From Gnomoniopsis sp. IMI 355080 (Eukaryota; Ascomycota; Sordariomycetes; Diaporthales; Gnomoniaceae): 64,000 nt of DNA. This document shows, one piece after another, positions 22,457 to 32,926 of this stretch. Location of the stretch: contig JAPEVC010000001.1 in the NCBI GenBank assembly GCA_027946555.1, forward strand, positions 248,001 to 312,000, given 5' to 3'. How positions within the stretch are numbered: position 1 is the stretch's first letter; each line of letters starts with the position of its first letter. The translations under genes and the position numbers were made by a program. Below the pieces are notes generated by a model. The model was not told the origin of the DNA. It saw nothing but the letters and a program-made list of their open reading frames with translations, and did not search any database.

Positions 22457-24315
22457 TCAGTCAACGCCTTCATCCTCGTCTTCCTGCCTCCTTCTCTCCG
22501 CCGCTGCCGCCGCAGCAAGCGAGTTGTTCGAGGCTTTCCGCAATAACCCACTTACGCCACCACCGCCTAATCTACCTCCTGCAGCATTGTGGAAGGGATT
22601 TGTCGGGCTAGTCGGCTTCCTGAGGTCCATGGGCCCGGTACCCGCCCCCTTGATGTCCTGTTCTTCCTCATCCAACTCATCACTGCTCGTGTCGAAAAGG
22701 CTATCGTTGTCCCCGTAGGGATCAGTGGGTTTCGCTCGCGTCACTTTTATTGGATTTGTCCTTTGTGGTCGATTCGCACTGCCTGTCAGTGGGTCGTCTG
22801 CGTATAGATTCGGGTCCCGTCCCAGGATTTTATCGGCTTTGGTCATCGGCTTGGGCGGCTGGTCCTGGCCTGGGTAGTGTCGTCCCGCACCACGCAATGG
22901 CGGATTCCACGCCACGGGCGCGTCGTCGTCATCATCTCCGGCCCCGCCCCACCCGGCCGCGCGTTCCCGCGCCCGCTGCTCGTCCCTCTCGCGCATGACC
23001 CGATCCCGCGCCTCGAGCCACTTGGGGCTCGGCTCCCAGCTCCACCCATCACCAGTCGTATTGCAGATTGGAAACACCCACAAGTAGGGGTTATGCCCAA
23101 ACAGATGCAGGAGGTTGCGCTTCCAACCCAGATCAAAAGCGTTGGGAAGCTTGCTGCTGTCCTCATCGTCAAGGTACTCCTCATAGCGTTTGCGAGCACG
23201 GTTGCGCTCCATTTCGTCGTAGCTCATGTGCCGCGGCATGCCACTCAATAAAGTACCGCCACCGCCGCCGCTCTCCTCGTCCCGTCTGTGAGGCGCCAGC
23301 TCGCGCAACTCCTCGCCTTCCTCGGGCCGCGTCACGCCAGGGAGTATGTCCTGGTGCATGTCGAGCAGCTGCTGGCCGTAGCGGGGCAGCGCAACGCCGC
23401 GACCGTCCGAATGTTGCGCATTATACGCATTCTGCATCGTCCTCCGCAAGGGGCTAAGATAGCGCGTCTTTTCAAGGCATTCGATGGTTGTCTGGCCCTT
23501 AGCCGCCAGCATGATGTGCCATAGCGTAAACGCACCCACCACCACCGAAATGATGCCCGCAATGATCGCCAAGACGACGTAGTTGACGGGCATGAGCGTC
23601 TCGACGTACACGGTATCGCTCACAATCTCGTCCCACAGCCAGCTCCCCGCGATTGCGCAGCTCCACATGCTGAATATCGATACGTAAATTAGGAACAGCA
23701 AGAAGGCCTTGTGGTTGCGCAGGCCAACGCAGGTCGCGAGCCAGGGGCAGTGGTGGTCCATCTTGAGCACGCAGCGGCGGCACGTCGAGCAGTGGTGGGC
23801 GCGATCGGGTTTGCGTGCTTGGCACTTCTTACAGAAGCGCATCTCGCCATTTGATTTTACGGTGAGCGTCGAGGCGGCGCGCGAGGCCTCATGGGTCGGG
23901 AGGGTGCTGTAGCCGGAGTCGTTTGTGGTGGAGCCCGGCGCGGTGAAGACGGCGGTAGTGTAGCACCAGTTGAGCATAGCCCAGAGCACGAGAGCGATAG
24001 TGGAGGACCAGAAGCCTGTTGTTGATGAAGGTTGTCGAGTTAGCTACCAAGTTCCTCCTCGCTCTCGAGACAGTATGGCATGGATGGGTGGGCTAAGGGG
24101 GTTGTCCAGTCGGACAGGCCGGAAACAAGCATACCAATCCACGTCGACTTTTGTGCATTATATCCTATGCTGCAATCCACCAAGACTGCCCATGTCGTCA
24201 GTCCGTACACAAAAAGGAGCGGAAAGTAGGTGGCGCAGCGGCAGCAACACCGCTCGATGCGCCTGGCCCATCGAGCCATAACTGAAGATGTGTCGAAAGA
24301 CGGGCGCCTGTCCAT
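22457..24315 (-). CDS. PFA3: DHHC palmitoyltransferase, Pfa3-like
   Basis: Two exons, 24315-24135 and 24015-22457, joined phase 1 across a 119-nt intron with a GTATGC donor; 579 residues. The protein S-acylates cysteines; yeast Pfa3 modifies the vacuolar fusion protein Vac8. Membrane segments lie near residues 25-45 and 60-82. The cysteine-rich domain has FCKKCQARKPDRAHHCSTC then KMDHHCPW with the catalytic Cys near 150. Two further membrane segments follow, with the family's TTxE motif seen as QTTIEC. The cytosolic C-terminal half is charged, Pro/Gly-rich and ends in an acidic, Ala-run tail, probably disordered. ATG 24,315 is the first true start in the frame; the Met at 24,279 is an alternative. 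Assignment to Pfa3 rather than another DHHC rests on the CRD wording and membrane layout. Confidence 0.88.
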
Positions 24316-25121
24316 CGATTTAGGAATAGAGGCTCGAGCGAAAAAGACCACCTCATATCAGGAAGCAAAGAATGACCCGCACATGTCAACTGCTGCTCCA
24401 CACAAGCAAAGAGGAGCAAAGAAAATCGCAGTGATACGTGTCTTTGGTTAGGTAAGGAGGTAAGGTAAGGTGCCAGAACTGCGAACCCATGAGCGCTGAC
24501 GAGATGTCGTCGGGGGAGGCTGATGCACTGCTACCGGGTACTGGAGCCGCCGCACCCGGTCAGCGAATCAAGGCATCTCATGAAACCTATAAATACCCAC
24601 GCCATCCTGGTCATCCTCAGCAACATCTCTGAGGCCTCTCACTCACACAACTGGTTCCCATTGGTGTCACTCGAATATATCTCATCTTCGACCCTGCGAG
24701 TCGCGCACTTTCAAGCATCATTCGTTCAATCAATCATTTCTTCTCTATCTGGGCTATGAGGGTTCTCACTAAACAGAAGAACAATATCTCGAGAAGCTAC
24801 CTTGCGAGTACAATACTGCATGATAATCCGAAGCTAGTCCATTGCATACGATTTTGCTGACCTTCGTGCTTACATTCTTCGACATTGCAGAGGGACTAAA
24901 AAAGAAGAAGAAAAAACAAACAAAACATTGATTCCCTTCTCGAGCGAGTAGCCGAGGATGCCATGATGAAGAACGCTCCCTAGTGTGGCCATTGCTCGTA
25001 TTGCGAAATAGTATCAGTGCACAACAATTGGCCCGCGTACAAAACAACTGGTGAGAACACGAAACGTCGAGACCTCAAAGGATGCCGCCACATAGACCTC
25101 TCAGCTATCGATGCATGACAC
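24316..25121. other. intergenic, with an isolated + strand promoter-like stretch
   Basis: Contains the upstream region of the PFA3-type gene and the 3' end of the C2H2 gene. No protein gene is supported. A TATAAATA with a following CT-rich leader points rightward (listed next) without an obvious coding frame after it. Confidence 0.5.
24588..24760 (+). promoter_or_regulatory. orphan TATA box and CT-rich leader
   Basis: TATAAATA at 24,588-24,595 is followed by about 150 bases rich in CTCAC, CATC and CAATCAATC words that look like a fungal transcription start and leader. The first ATG, at 24,757, opens only a 34-codon frame. Downstream lies the minus-strand C2H2 gene, so a transcript from here would be antisense to it. 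Confidence 0.35.
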
Positions 25122-26859
25122 CTACCAACCTGCATCACCATCTCCATCGTTACTCCATGCTTCTTCGGAGCTCACACGCTTCACAGAAGGAAACGCGGGA
25201 ACTTGAGCTAGCGCCGACTCTGTGAGACCACTGCCCAGCCCATGGGCTGGCTGCTGCGGTGCTTGAGGCATTCGGGCTTGTGGCCGCTCCTGGACATTCG
25301 GCTGAGGCTGGCCCTGGTATTGAGCCTGGATCCGAGCTTGAAAGCTTTCAGGCTGCTGTCGCTGTAGCAGCGATGAAAATTGCTGTTGATACTGATCCTG
25401 AGCCTGTGATCTCTGAGCCTGGGTCTGGGTCTGGTTCTGAACGCTCCGAGTCTGTATGCGAGCCTGCTGAGGCTGTGGTGCTTGGTGCAGTGGCGGGAAC
25501 TGTTGCTGCTGGGCCTCAAATAGTGACGGGAACTCAATCTGCTGCTGCTGCGGAGCCTTGCACAGAGGCAGACGTTGGTCAGGCTGCTTCTCAAATTGAG
25601 AGTGTGCACGCGATGTGAGCTGTAGTTGTGCGGGTCTTGCGATCCTGTACTCCTGCTCCGCCCTTTTCGAAATGGCAAACTTGGTTGTGCCGTCGCTCTT
25701 GTGCTCGCCTGCAACCTCGACAAGGTTCCAGGTCAGCTGACCGAGAAGGATCTCGAAGATATCGCTGTGCTTCAAGTTGCACTTCTTGTCAGCCGACTCG
25801 ACATGCGCAGCCAGGGAAAATAAGTGTTTGAAAGTGTCCTTGCAATCGGGACATGCCACGGTCTTGGTGAACGCATGAGCGGCGGATTCCATGTGCTGTT
25901 TGAGAGCGGGCCAACTCTTGAATTTCCTATCAAGACATGCATGGTTAACAATGCGCTATCGAATCCATCAATGATTTTAGATCTGACTTGACTCACCCTT
26001 TCTTGCAGCGAGGACACTTGTACATCTTTGTATAAGGACAGAAGAGTCTCTTGGGGTCAAAGTTACGGCCTTTAGGATCATGAGGATCCGCTTGCACCAC
26101 TCCACAGGCTCTTGTCATGGCCTTCTCCTCGAGCTGCCATTCGCTATCTTTCTCCTCATTGTCAGACAGCTGCAGTTGCATCATCTGCTCTCGTGTGGAC
26201 TCTAGAGAGGAAGGGGCGTTGGGAACCTGGGTTTGAGGCAATTTCCAGGGGTTCTCGCACGGCCAAGGGTCAGATGGACCGTTGGTGATGGCTGACCTCG
26301 CAGGCAGGTGGTTTGTTGGGGTATCTCTACGATCCCCATCCAGGTATATGGTGAAATCTTTGGGGCGGTTCATGCCCCGGCTCATTCGATCGATCCGCTC
26401 GAGAGCTCTGGCGAAGTCCAGCTCCTTCTGACAGCGAGCAGCGGCAGTCTCCTGGTGAATGACAGGACACTCGTGGAACTCCACATGGTACACAAAGGCA
26501 GAGAAGTGCACAAAGTGCATGTTGCAGCCAGGGCAGTTGATATCCTGCTTCTCTGCATGGCACTATTTGCATGCCAGGATCAGTTTCGGGGCGGTTCTGT
26601 CGTGTCGGGGTGGATAAGGAATGCTCACCTGATCCCAGTGGGTTTTGCCAGCACGCTCAGTCATGAAATCCTGGTCGCAGTAGTGACAATAGACGTGCGT
26701 CAAGTATGGTTGGTTGTGATACTCCTCTTCTCTCATCTGTATCTTGTGATTACGAAGAGCTTCTCTATTGCCCAAGGTAGCTTCGCAGGCGTAGCACTTC
26801 AACTTGCGCTCATGTTTGTCGCCGTCTTCGGGGCTTGGCGAGCGCAGAGGTGACTGCAT
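25122..26859 (-). CDS. C2H2 zinc-finger protein with Gln-rich C-terminus
   Basis: Three exons, 26859-26629, 26562-25997 and 25926-25122, with introns of 66 and 70 nt (GTGAGC and GTGAGT donors); 533 residues. Role unknown; probably a nuclear or RNA-related zinc-finger protein. The first exon has CYACEATLGNREALRNHK and YCHYCDQDF, the finger continuing across the first intron into CHAEKQDINCPGC. A central region (about 110-265) is low in domains. A second finger group crosses intron 2: CPRCKKGKFKSWPALKQHM, then CPDCKDTFKHLFSLAAHV. The last 170 residues are Gln/Pro-rich with repeated QxQ words. Upstream in-frame TTG codons are not used; ATG 26,859 is the first true start, though an unseen 5' exon is possible. 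Confidence 0.82.
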
Positions 26860-28946
26860 TCTGGGTGTATTGAACCTCTTGTTGACGGACTGAGTATCAA
26901 ATTTTGCCACGCGCTCGATTCTTCGTCGATGGACTGACACCAAATGAAAGCGGAGTGGCAGAGATACGCTGCTATGACCAAGCCAACGCGGTGTCGCCCC
27001 GTCGAAGTGTGGGAAGCCAGCACGGTTTCATACAAGTGCTTCCTTGAGAAGAGGGTTCACAAAAGAGAAGACGGCCTCTATAAACTGATCGAAGATCCCC
27101 AAGGAGCTTGCAGATGGTGTTGAGATCCAGTGGTGGTGAAACAAGGTAGCAGTAGGATGAACGGAAGTTTGGAAAGAAAGACTCTTTGGGTTGCTTTGTG
27201 CCAGTCTGAATGGTTATGAAAGTGTGTCTGGTGTGGATCAGGGCGAATGAATGGGTTAAAAGGGCTCTAAAGATTGGCGTTACTTTTCATCGTCATGAGA
27301 ACGACATGTTGAGGCATCGAGACCATGTAATCGGGAGAGTCAACAGGCAGCGCCTGGACAACAATGTAAAGCCGCTGCTATACCAAAATAGCAAACAGCT
27401 TTCAAACCCTGGTCACCTGTAGAATTGGACACATTAAAAGAGAAGGACCCCTCCCTCTTATCAGATCTCTAGACTCTAGGCATCAAGGGTGCCTTCCAGA
27501 CCTGCAGGTAGGACCAGAGCAACAGCTTTTGGACAAGAAAGCCCTTTACAAGATCGCTTCTGAAGACGTAAAAACCATTAATACACATCAGAGCTTTGTT
27601 TCTTCAGCTGTAATGTCAGACCAAGCTCATCAGCCAGCACAATATGACTTCAGCGAGCAATATAGGAAGCACTTCGCCACCTACCAAGGTAGTGATTCAG
27701 TCCTCAGAGCCTTCAATCACAAGGCTAACATCTACTAGTTTCAAGCCTGCACGAGCGTAATTCTCGCAGTGCCAGTTCCATGTGCTCATATACCAGGCGT
27801 ACTATATCATCCGTCGCAAGTCACAAGGTGGACAGAAGATATGTAGCGTCATTGTAAAGTTGACCAATGCGAATGACTTCAGTTGGGTCCAGGAATGCAC
27901 CATGGCCCAAATGTGTCGATACATCTTCGGAGGGAGGGTAGAAATACCTGAAGACGAGGCTCCGCCTTGTCTGATTGTCCAATATTGAGTTCCCCTTCCA
28001 AGCACGTTTGCATAGATTGAATGGGGCCAAAAGTAGTGTCAGTTGTGGTAGTATTTTAAGCTGACTCCTGCTTCTCGAGATGAGTGCAGTGATGACAACA
28101 GCGACTACTGTCATAATTCAGACAACAATAGAGATTATCCTATCGTTGAAGAAGAATGAGCGCCACCATATGCTCGTCTTATTCCACGCTGTTCCATTAT
28201 TCCATATCAACGTGATATTCCGTTAGCCACCCATTATACGTTCGAGCAACGCACTACTCTTAGCTCAGGGATAAATTTAATACTCAAAAACTATTTGGAC
28301 CCCTTCCTGGGGACATCAAGTTTGAACGCTCTGTTTAAGTCACTCTAGGTACTTACATATGTGCAGCTGCTTGATTGTGCCGCTTTGATTCGCTCGCACG
28401 CAATTGAGGGCCACCAGCGAGACCCATGGAAACTCACGTCAGGCATGCTAGGCCAGACCGCTTGTGAAGAAATTCAAGGGGAAAAAAATGAAAATTCACA
28501 GAATTATAGAACCCTGTCTTTGAGGAATGGGGGAGGTAGTTTACGTCTCAAGAGGTGAGGTGAATTTAGGACCCCTGCATAAGCACATGCCTGCGTGTAA
28601 GTCAGGGACTCGTGGGGCTCCCCATTCGTCATCAGCCTTCACCTCCGTCCTCCCCGTTTAGTGTCCTGACAACCTCCGGCAACAAGACACCTTGCAATAA
28701 AGTCAAAATCAAAGCCTCGTCACACTGGAAGCTGTCTCTTTCTCCATCTGTTTTCGTCTATCGGGTCTCGTCGATCACGGAGCACTCCGTATTATTCCAA
28801 TGCTGCTTCATATTCCACTTTGTTTATAATCTGTGTGAAGGGGTGCTCGAAGTTGACACGACCTGCCCAGGTACCAAAGTTACCTTGGGTATCTAGAGCT
28901 CTTGAACTACTCAGATCAACCTGAACTCTTTGCGCCATCCGCCACC
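26860..28946. other. intergenic 2.1 kb, divergent promoters
   Basis: Lies between the start of the C2H2 gene and the UBC6 start. Only short open frames without domains (the longest about 97 codons). No tRNA or repeat recognised. Presumed upstream regions of both genes. Confidence 0.5.
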
Positions 28947-29999
28947 ATGGCTACACCAAAATTCAACAGCAAATCCCCCACTATCAAGCGTATCCGTAAG
29001 TTCATTGTCGATTCACCTCCCCCGAATCCATCCCCTTAGCAAAAGGCACTCTCACAATGCTACGCCTTGTCCCGAGCAGCAACCCAGCTAACCAACACCT
29101 CTCCCCCTCCTCCAGTCCGCGAAGCCCAAGAACTCTCCACAGCTCCCTCTGCCGACTACACCGCCGCACCCCTCGAAACAGACCTTTTCGAATGGCACTT
29201 TACGCTCCGCGGCCCGCCCAATTCGCCCTACGCCGACGGTCTCTACCACGGCCGCATCGTCCTACCTCCCACATACCCGCTGCGCCCGCCTTCGTTCCGC
29301 TTCCTCACGCCCTCGGGCCGTTTTGAAGCCAATCGCGAGATCTGCCTTTCCATCTCGGGCCACCATGAAGAGACCTGGCAGCCAGCATGGGGCGTGCGCA
29401 CCGCCCTCGTCGCCCTCCGCTCCTTCATGGAGACCGATCCCAAAGGCCAGCTCGGCGGGCTCGACACCTCTGAGGCCGTGCGCAAACAGCTTGCGACGCA
29501 GAGCAGAGCCTGGAAATGCGCCGGTTGCGGCGGCCGGCCAAACGAGGAAATCATTCGCGAGTGCGAGGAAGCTGCTGCAAAGGCCGCCGACCTCGACGCC
29601 GAGGGTGGCGAGAGTAGTCGCAAGACGAAGGAGGTTGAGGTGCCGGCCGAGTTGAAGCTGGGCTTTCGCGACGAGATGGAAAAGAACAACGCCGCGGCCG
29701 CGGCCACGGCGGCCACTGCGGCGGCGACGGACGCAGAAAGCGCCGAGTTGGCCGAGGGATTCGTACAGACAGTGCCGAGGGCAGATCTGTCGGCGGGTGC
29801 CGCGCGGCCAGGTCAGACGGTCCCACAGCCTACGAGGACAGTACCGCTGCCGGCGCCGGCTCAGCAGGCGCCGCTTGCGCCGCCGATGCAGCGGCGGGCG
29901 GTGGGTGCGGGCGATGTACCGCGGTGGATAGATAGGGTTATCGCCGCGCTGGTGATCTGCTTAATTGGTATGATACTCAAAGTGTTACTGGCCAAGTGA
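28947..29999 (+). CDS. UBC6: ubiquitin-conjugating enzyme E2, Ubc6/UBE2J type (ERAD)
   Basis: Two exons, 28947-28995 and 29116-29999, with a 120-nt phase-1 intron (GTAAGT donor, CTCCTCCAG acceptor); 310 residues. It transfers ubiquitin to misfolded ER proteins with Doa10-type ligases and sits in the ER membrane by its tail. The N-terminus reads ATPKFNSKSPTIKRIL; the UBC fold covers about 10-165 with HGRIVLPPTYPLRPPSF and the active-site Cys near residue 93 in NREICLSISGHHEETW, the non-canonical UBE2J arrangement. An unusual CxxC (WKCAGCGGRP) follows at about 150. The middle is Ala-rich and low-complexity. The last 24 residues are a tail anchor (DRVIAALVICLIGMILKVLL). It is convergent with SEC61, 789 bp away. 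Confidence 0.95.
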
Positions 30000-30788
30000 A
30001 CTGTGGGTGGGCGTACGGGAGGTGGGAGATCATGCAGCAAGTCTGCTCAGGCAGGCTGGATGCTTCTTTTTCTTTTCGGTATTCTTTGGTGCTTGGGCGA
30101 GCGGGGACTTCGGCGTTTGAAAAGAAGGATGTAACTGGCATAGGAACATGGAGGGTATTGGCGTTTTCCTTTCTTTGCTCTGTTGTAATATGGAGAACTC
30201 AGTGTCTCAATATACAAGTTGGATAACCAAGCAATCAGTATGTGAAAAAGATGTAGCCCAATTGACAGAGCAAAATGTCGAACAGCTGGTCAAGCATGGC
30301 GGATTCGCCCTGGACACAGTAAGTCAAGACTTGTCGTGCATGTAATTCATTGCCTGACCCCAAACATCTCCTGATAATTACTGGTTCTCGAAGATTTATT
30401 TGAACTTTTAACGTGCCCCTTCTGTTCCTTCGAGGGTCCAGGAAATCCGACCAATACAAGGGCGCTCGCTCACAAAGCCTGTGGGCACTATCTTAAGCCT
30501 GGGGATCCGACGATGTAGCGTATCAAGCCTATCTCGATATGCTACCTGCTCGATTTAACAAGTGACTTTTCTTGGCTGGTCATGGAAGCGGATGGTCTGC
30601 AGCAAAAAGGCACTAATTATACCATATGCTTTTCCCAGCCTAAATGCACCTAGACGTCCATCCCCAACCTTTTTATAATCTTTGTACTATCAAATACAAG
30701 TGGCACGTACTCCCAAGAATAATTCACGAGTCACAAGTGCCATCAACACCAACTTGAAGAATCTTTGACTGATCGGGCGCGATTCAGT
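30000..30788. other. intergenic between convergent UBC6 and SEC61
   Basis: 789 bases between two 3' ends. Small open frames only; no RNA gene recognised. Confidence 0.55.
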
Positions 30789-32426
30789 TTATCCCATGAT
30801 CATTCCCTTCATGCTGCCCAGGTCGCCCTCCTTGGCCGCTATCTCGAAGTATCCATAGATGATACTGTTTGTACGATTACGTTAGTGAAATGTTCCACAG
30901 CACAAGTTGAGTTGAGGGGAGTTAACATACGTGACAGCAAGCAGAGTTCCAGTTCCGGAGCCAAGAGCACCAAGGAGGTCGCTGGCAACGGACAGAGCTC
31001 CGATGCAAGCACCGCCGAAAGCGGCAGCAGTCGGAATGATGCGCTTGAGCTCCTTGTACATGCTCTGGTCACGGTGACCAGCCATGACGAGACCCTGATC
31101 CTTCAGCTGCTTGGCGACGTCGCGGGGGCTAGAGCCAGACACCTCAATCCAGGTCTTGGAGAAGACGGCGCAGGCAGTGAGCATGTAGGCGATGTAGACA
31201 ACGGTGTGGATGGGGTCGATCAGGGCGTCCTTCATGTTCAAAGGGGGCGACATGTAGTAGACGAGGCCAGAGATGGGGGACAGCTGGCCAGATCCTTCCT
31301 TGGCCTCCCAGACACCGAAGAGCCGGACGAGGAGGTTCTCGGAGAAGCGAGAGAACAGCATCTGCGAGATCAGGAAGACGTTGGAAGACAGGGCGGACTG
31401 CAACATAATGGGCATGTTGGAGGTGTAGAACAGGCGGACCGGGTAGGATCCACGGGCACCACGCTGGCGGGATGACTTGATAGGAATCTCGACACGGAAG
31501 CCCTGCAAGTAAATGACGGCGGCGAAGACGACCAGAGTGGCGAGCAGATTCATGATGTTGGGCAGGTTCTGTCGGTAGAAAGCCTCCTGGAGAGCGCGCT
31601 GCTTGTTGGGCCAGGTCATGAGCAGGTGGAAGAGGGCAATGACGGCACCCTCATACTCGGGGCCACGGCCAGTGTTGATGCTGGTCGGGGAGAAAGCCTT
31701 CCACATGATGGACTCGCAGATGTTGGTGGCAATGAACAGGGAGATACCACTGCCGAGACCGTAGCCCTTTTGCAGCAGCTCGTCAAGGAGAATGACGATC
31801 ATGCCGGCAATGAAGAGCTGGAGAATCAGGAGAACGACGATGCCAGCGCCGAGGTCAGAGGGAGGTCCATAGAGACCAGTGAAGACGTAGACAGTGGCAG
31901 TACCGGCGGACAAGATGAAGGCGAACAGCTTCTGGGCAGTCTGGTAAAGCTCACGGTCGGCCTTGAGGTCCAGATTAACGTCGATCAGGTGGGTGCCAGC
32001 CAGGAGCTGGAAGACCATGCCAGAGGAGACAATGGGAGTGATACCGAGCTCCATCAAGGTACCACGGTTACTGGCCATCATCATGCGCAGCCAGTATAGA
32101 GGATCAGAAGTATCGGAGGACACAATGCCATAGAGAGGCATCTGGCTCATGACCAAGAAGATCAGGAGCGTGAGGCCGGTCCACATCAACTTCTGGTTGA
32201 AGGGGGTCTTGGTCTCGGGCTGCTGGACCTCGGGGAGGAACGGCACGAATGGCTTGACCAAATCGAGGAACCGAACTGAGAGGCAGAGGCGCACATGTTA
32301 GCTGTGTGTCACTCTGCAGTGCAATTGGCCATGCGACGGCAAGATCATGCAAATCGTCGTGGTGGGAGGTCGCGCGAGAGCACGCGCATACAGGGACGGA
32401 GACGAGGACGACTTACGGCTGCTCAT
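30789..32426 (-). CDS. SEC61: Sec61 alpha, ER protein-translocation channel
   Basis: Three exons, 32426-32417, 32275-30931 and 30864-30789, with introns of 141 and 66 nt; 476 residues, the family's usual length. It forms the membrane channel through which secretory proteins enter the ER, and also works in ERAD. The first exon encodes only MSS plus one base; joining restores MSSLRFLDLVKPFVPFLPEV, the conserved Sec61 opening. Ten membrane segments can be traced; hallmark stretches include PFNQKLMWTGLTLLIFLVMS, QMPLYGIVSSDTSDPLYW (plug region) and GYGLGSGISLFIATNICE. The third exon supplies the end, IIYGYFEIAAKEGDLG and so on to a final Gly. Gene finders could easily miss both end exons. It is divergent from MOD5 with 496 bp between starts. 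Confidence 0.97.
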
Positions 32427-32922
32427 GATGGGCAACTATTGTTTGCAATTTACTCCTACAGAGAGTAATACAGAAATGAAAAAGGGAAGCAGGAGGCGAG
32501 CAACAACCTGCTCGATGGTAGAAGGGGGAAAACGTAGCAAAAGAAGGAAAATTGGGTTGGGTTGCGTTGCGAAAGAGAAGCCAGCAGCGCCAAAAAGTTG
32601 TACAAATACACACCAAATGGTAGCTGGCGGTGATCTGGCTTCAAGCTCGGTGTGCTCTCCAATTTGTGATGTGTCCAATACGGAAAGAGCAGCCGTCTCC
32701 ACATACTGTTGAGCTAGGGGTCGCCATGCTGAGCCGCTTTACCTAATCTTATTGAGGCCCTAAAACGGCCGGCACTGAATAACGCAAGCCTGCCGTGAGC
32801 CTGCCGCTATGTACCCTGTCACTTCACTGTTGTGGAAACTGAATTTGGTTCAATTCGGTGAGTGATAGACACCATTGGACATCCTTTTCAAGTAGCAAGG
32901 AGGATCCAATGATCAAACTTCC
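32427..32922. promoter_or_regulatory. shared divergent promoter SEC61/MOD5
   Basis: 496 bases between two start codons on opposite strands. The part next to SEC61 is CT-rich on the minus strand, as fungal leaders are. No clear TATA. Contains the MOD5 upstream ORF at its right edge. Confidence 0.6.
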
Positions 32923-32926
32923 ATGA
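32909..32926 (+). promoter_or_regulatory. five-codon upstream ORF overlapping MOD5 start as ATGA
   Basis: ATG 32,909 reads five codons to TGA 32,924-32,926, which overlaps the main ATG at 32,923 within ATGA. Ribosomes that translate it would end on the main start and could reinitiate there or scan on to the second in-frame ATG at 32,983. Confidence 0.55.

Noticed and set aside
26859..26943. Longer N-terminus of the C2H2 protein
   Set aside because: The upstream in-frame start is TTG, not ATG; eukaryotic nuclear genes start at ATG.
31626..32099. 157-codon + frame antisense to SEC61
   Set aside because: Opposite-strand shadow of conserved SEC61 exons.
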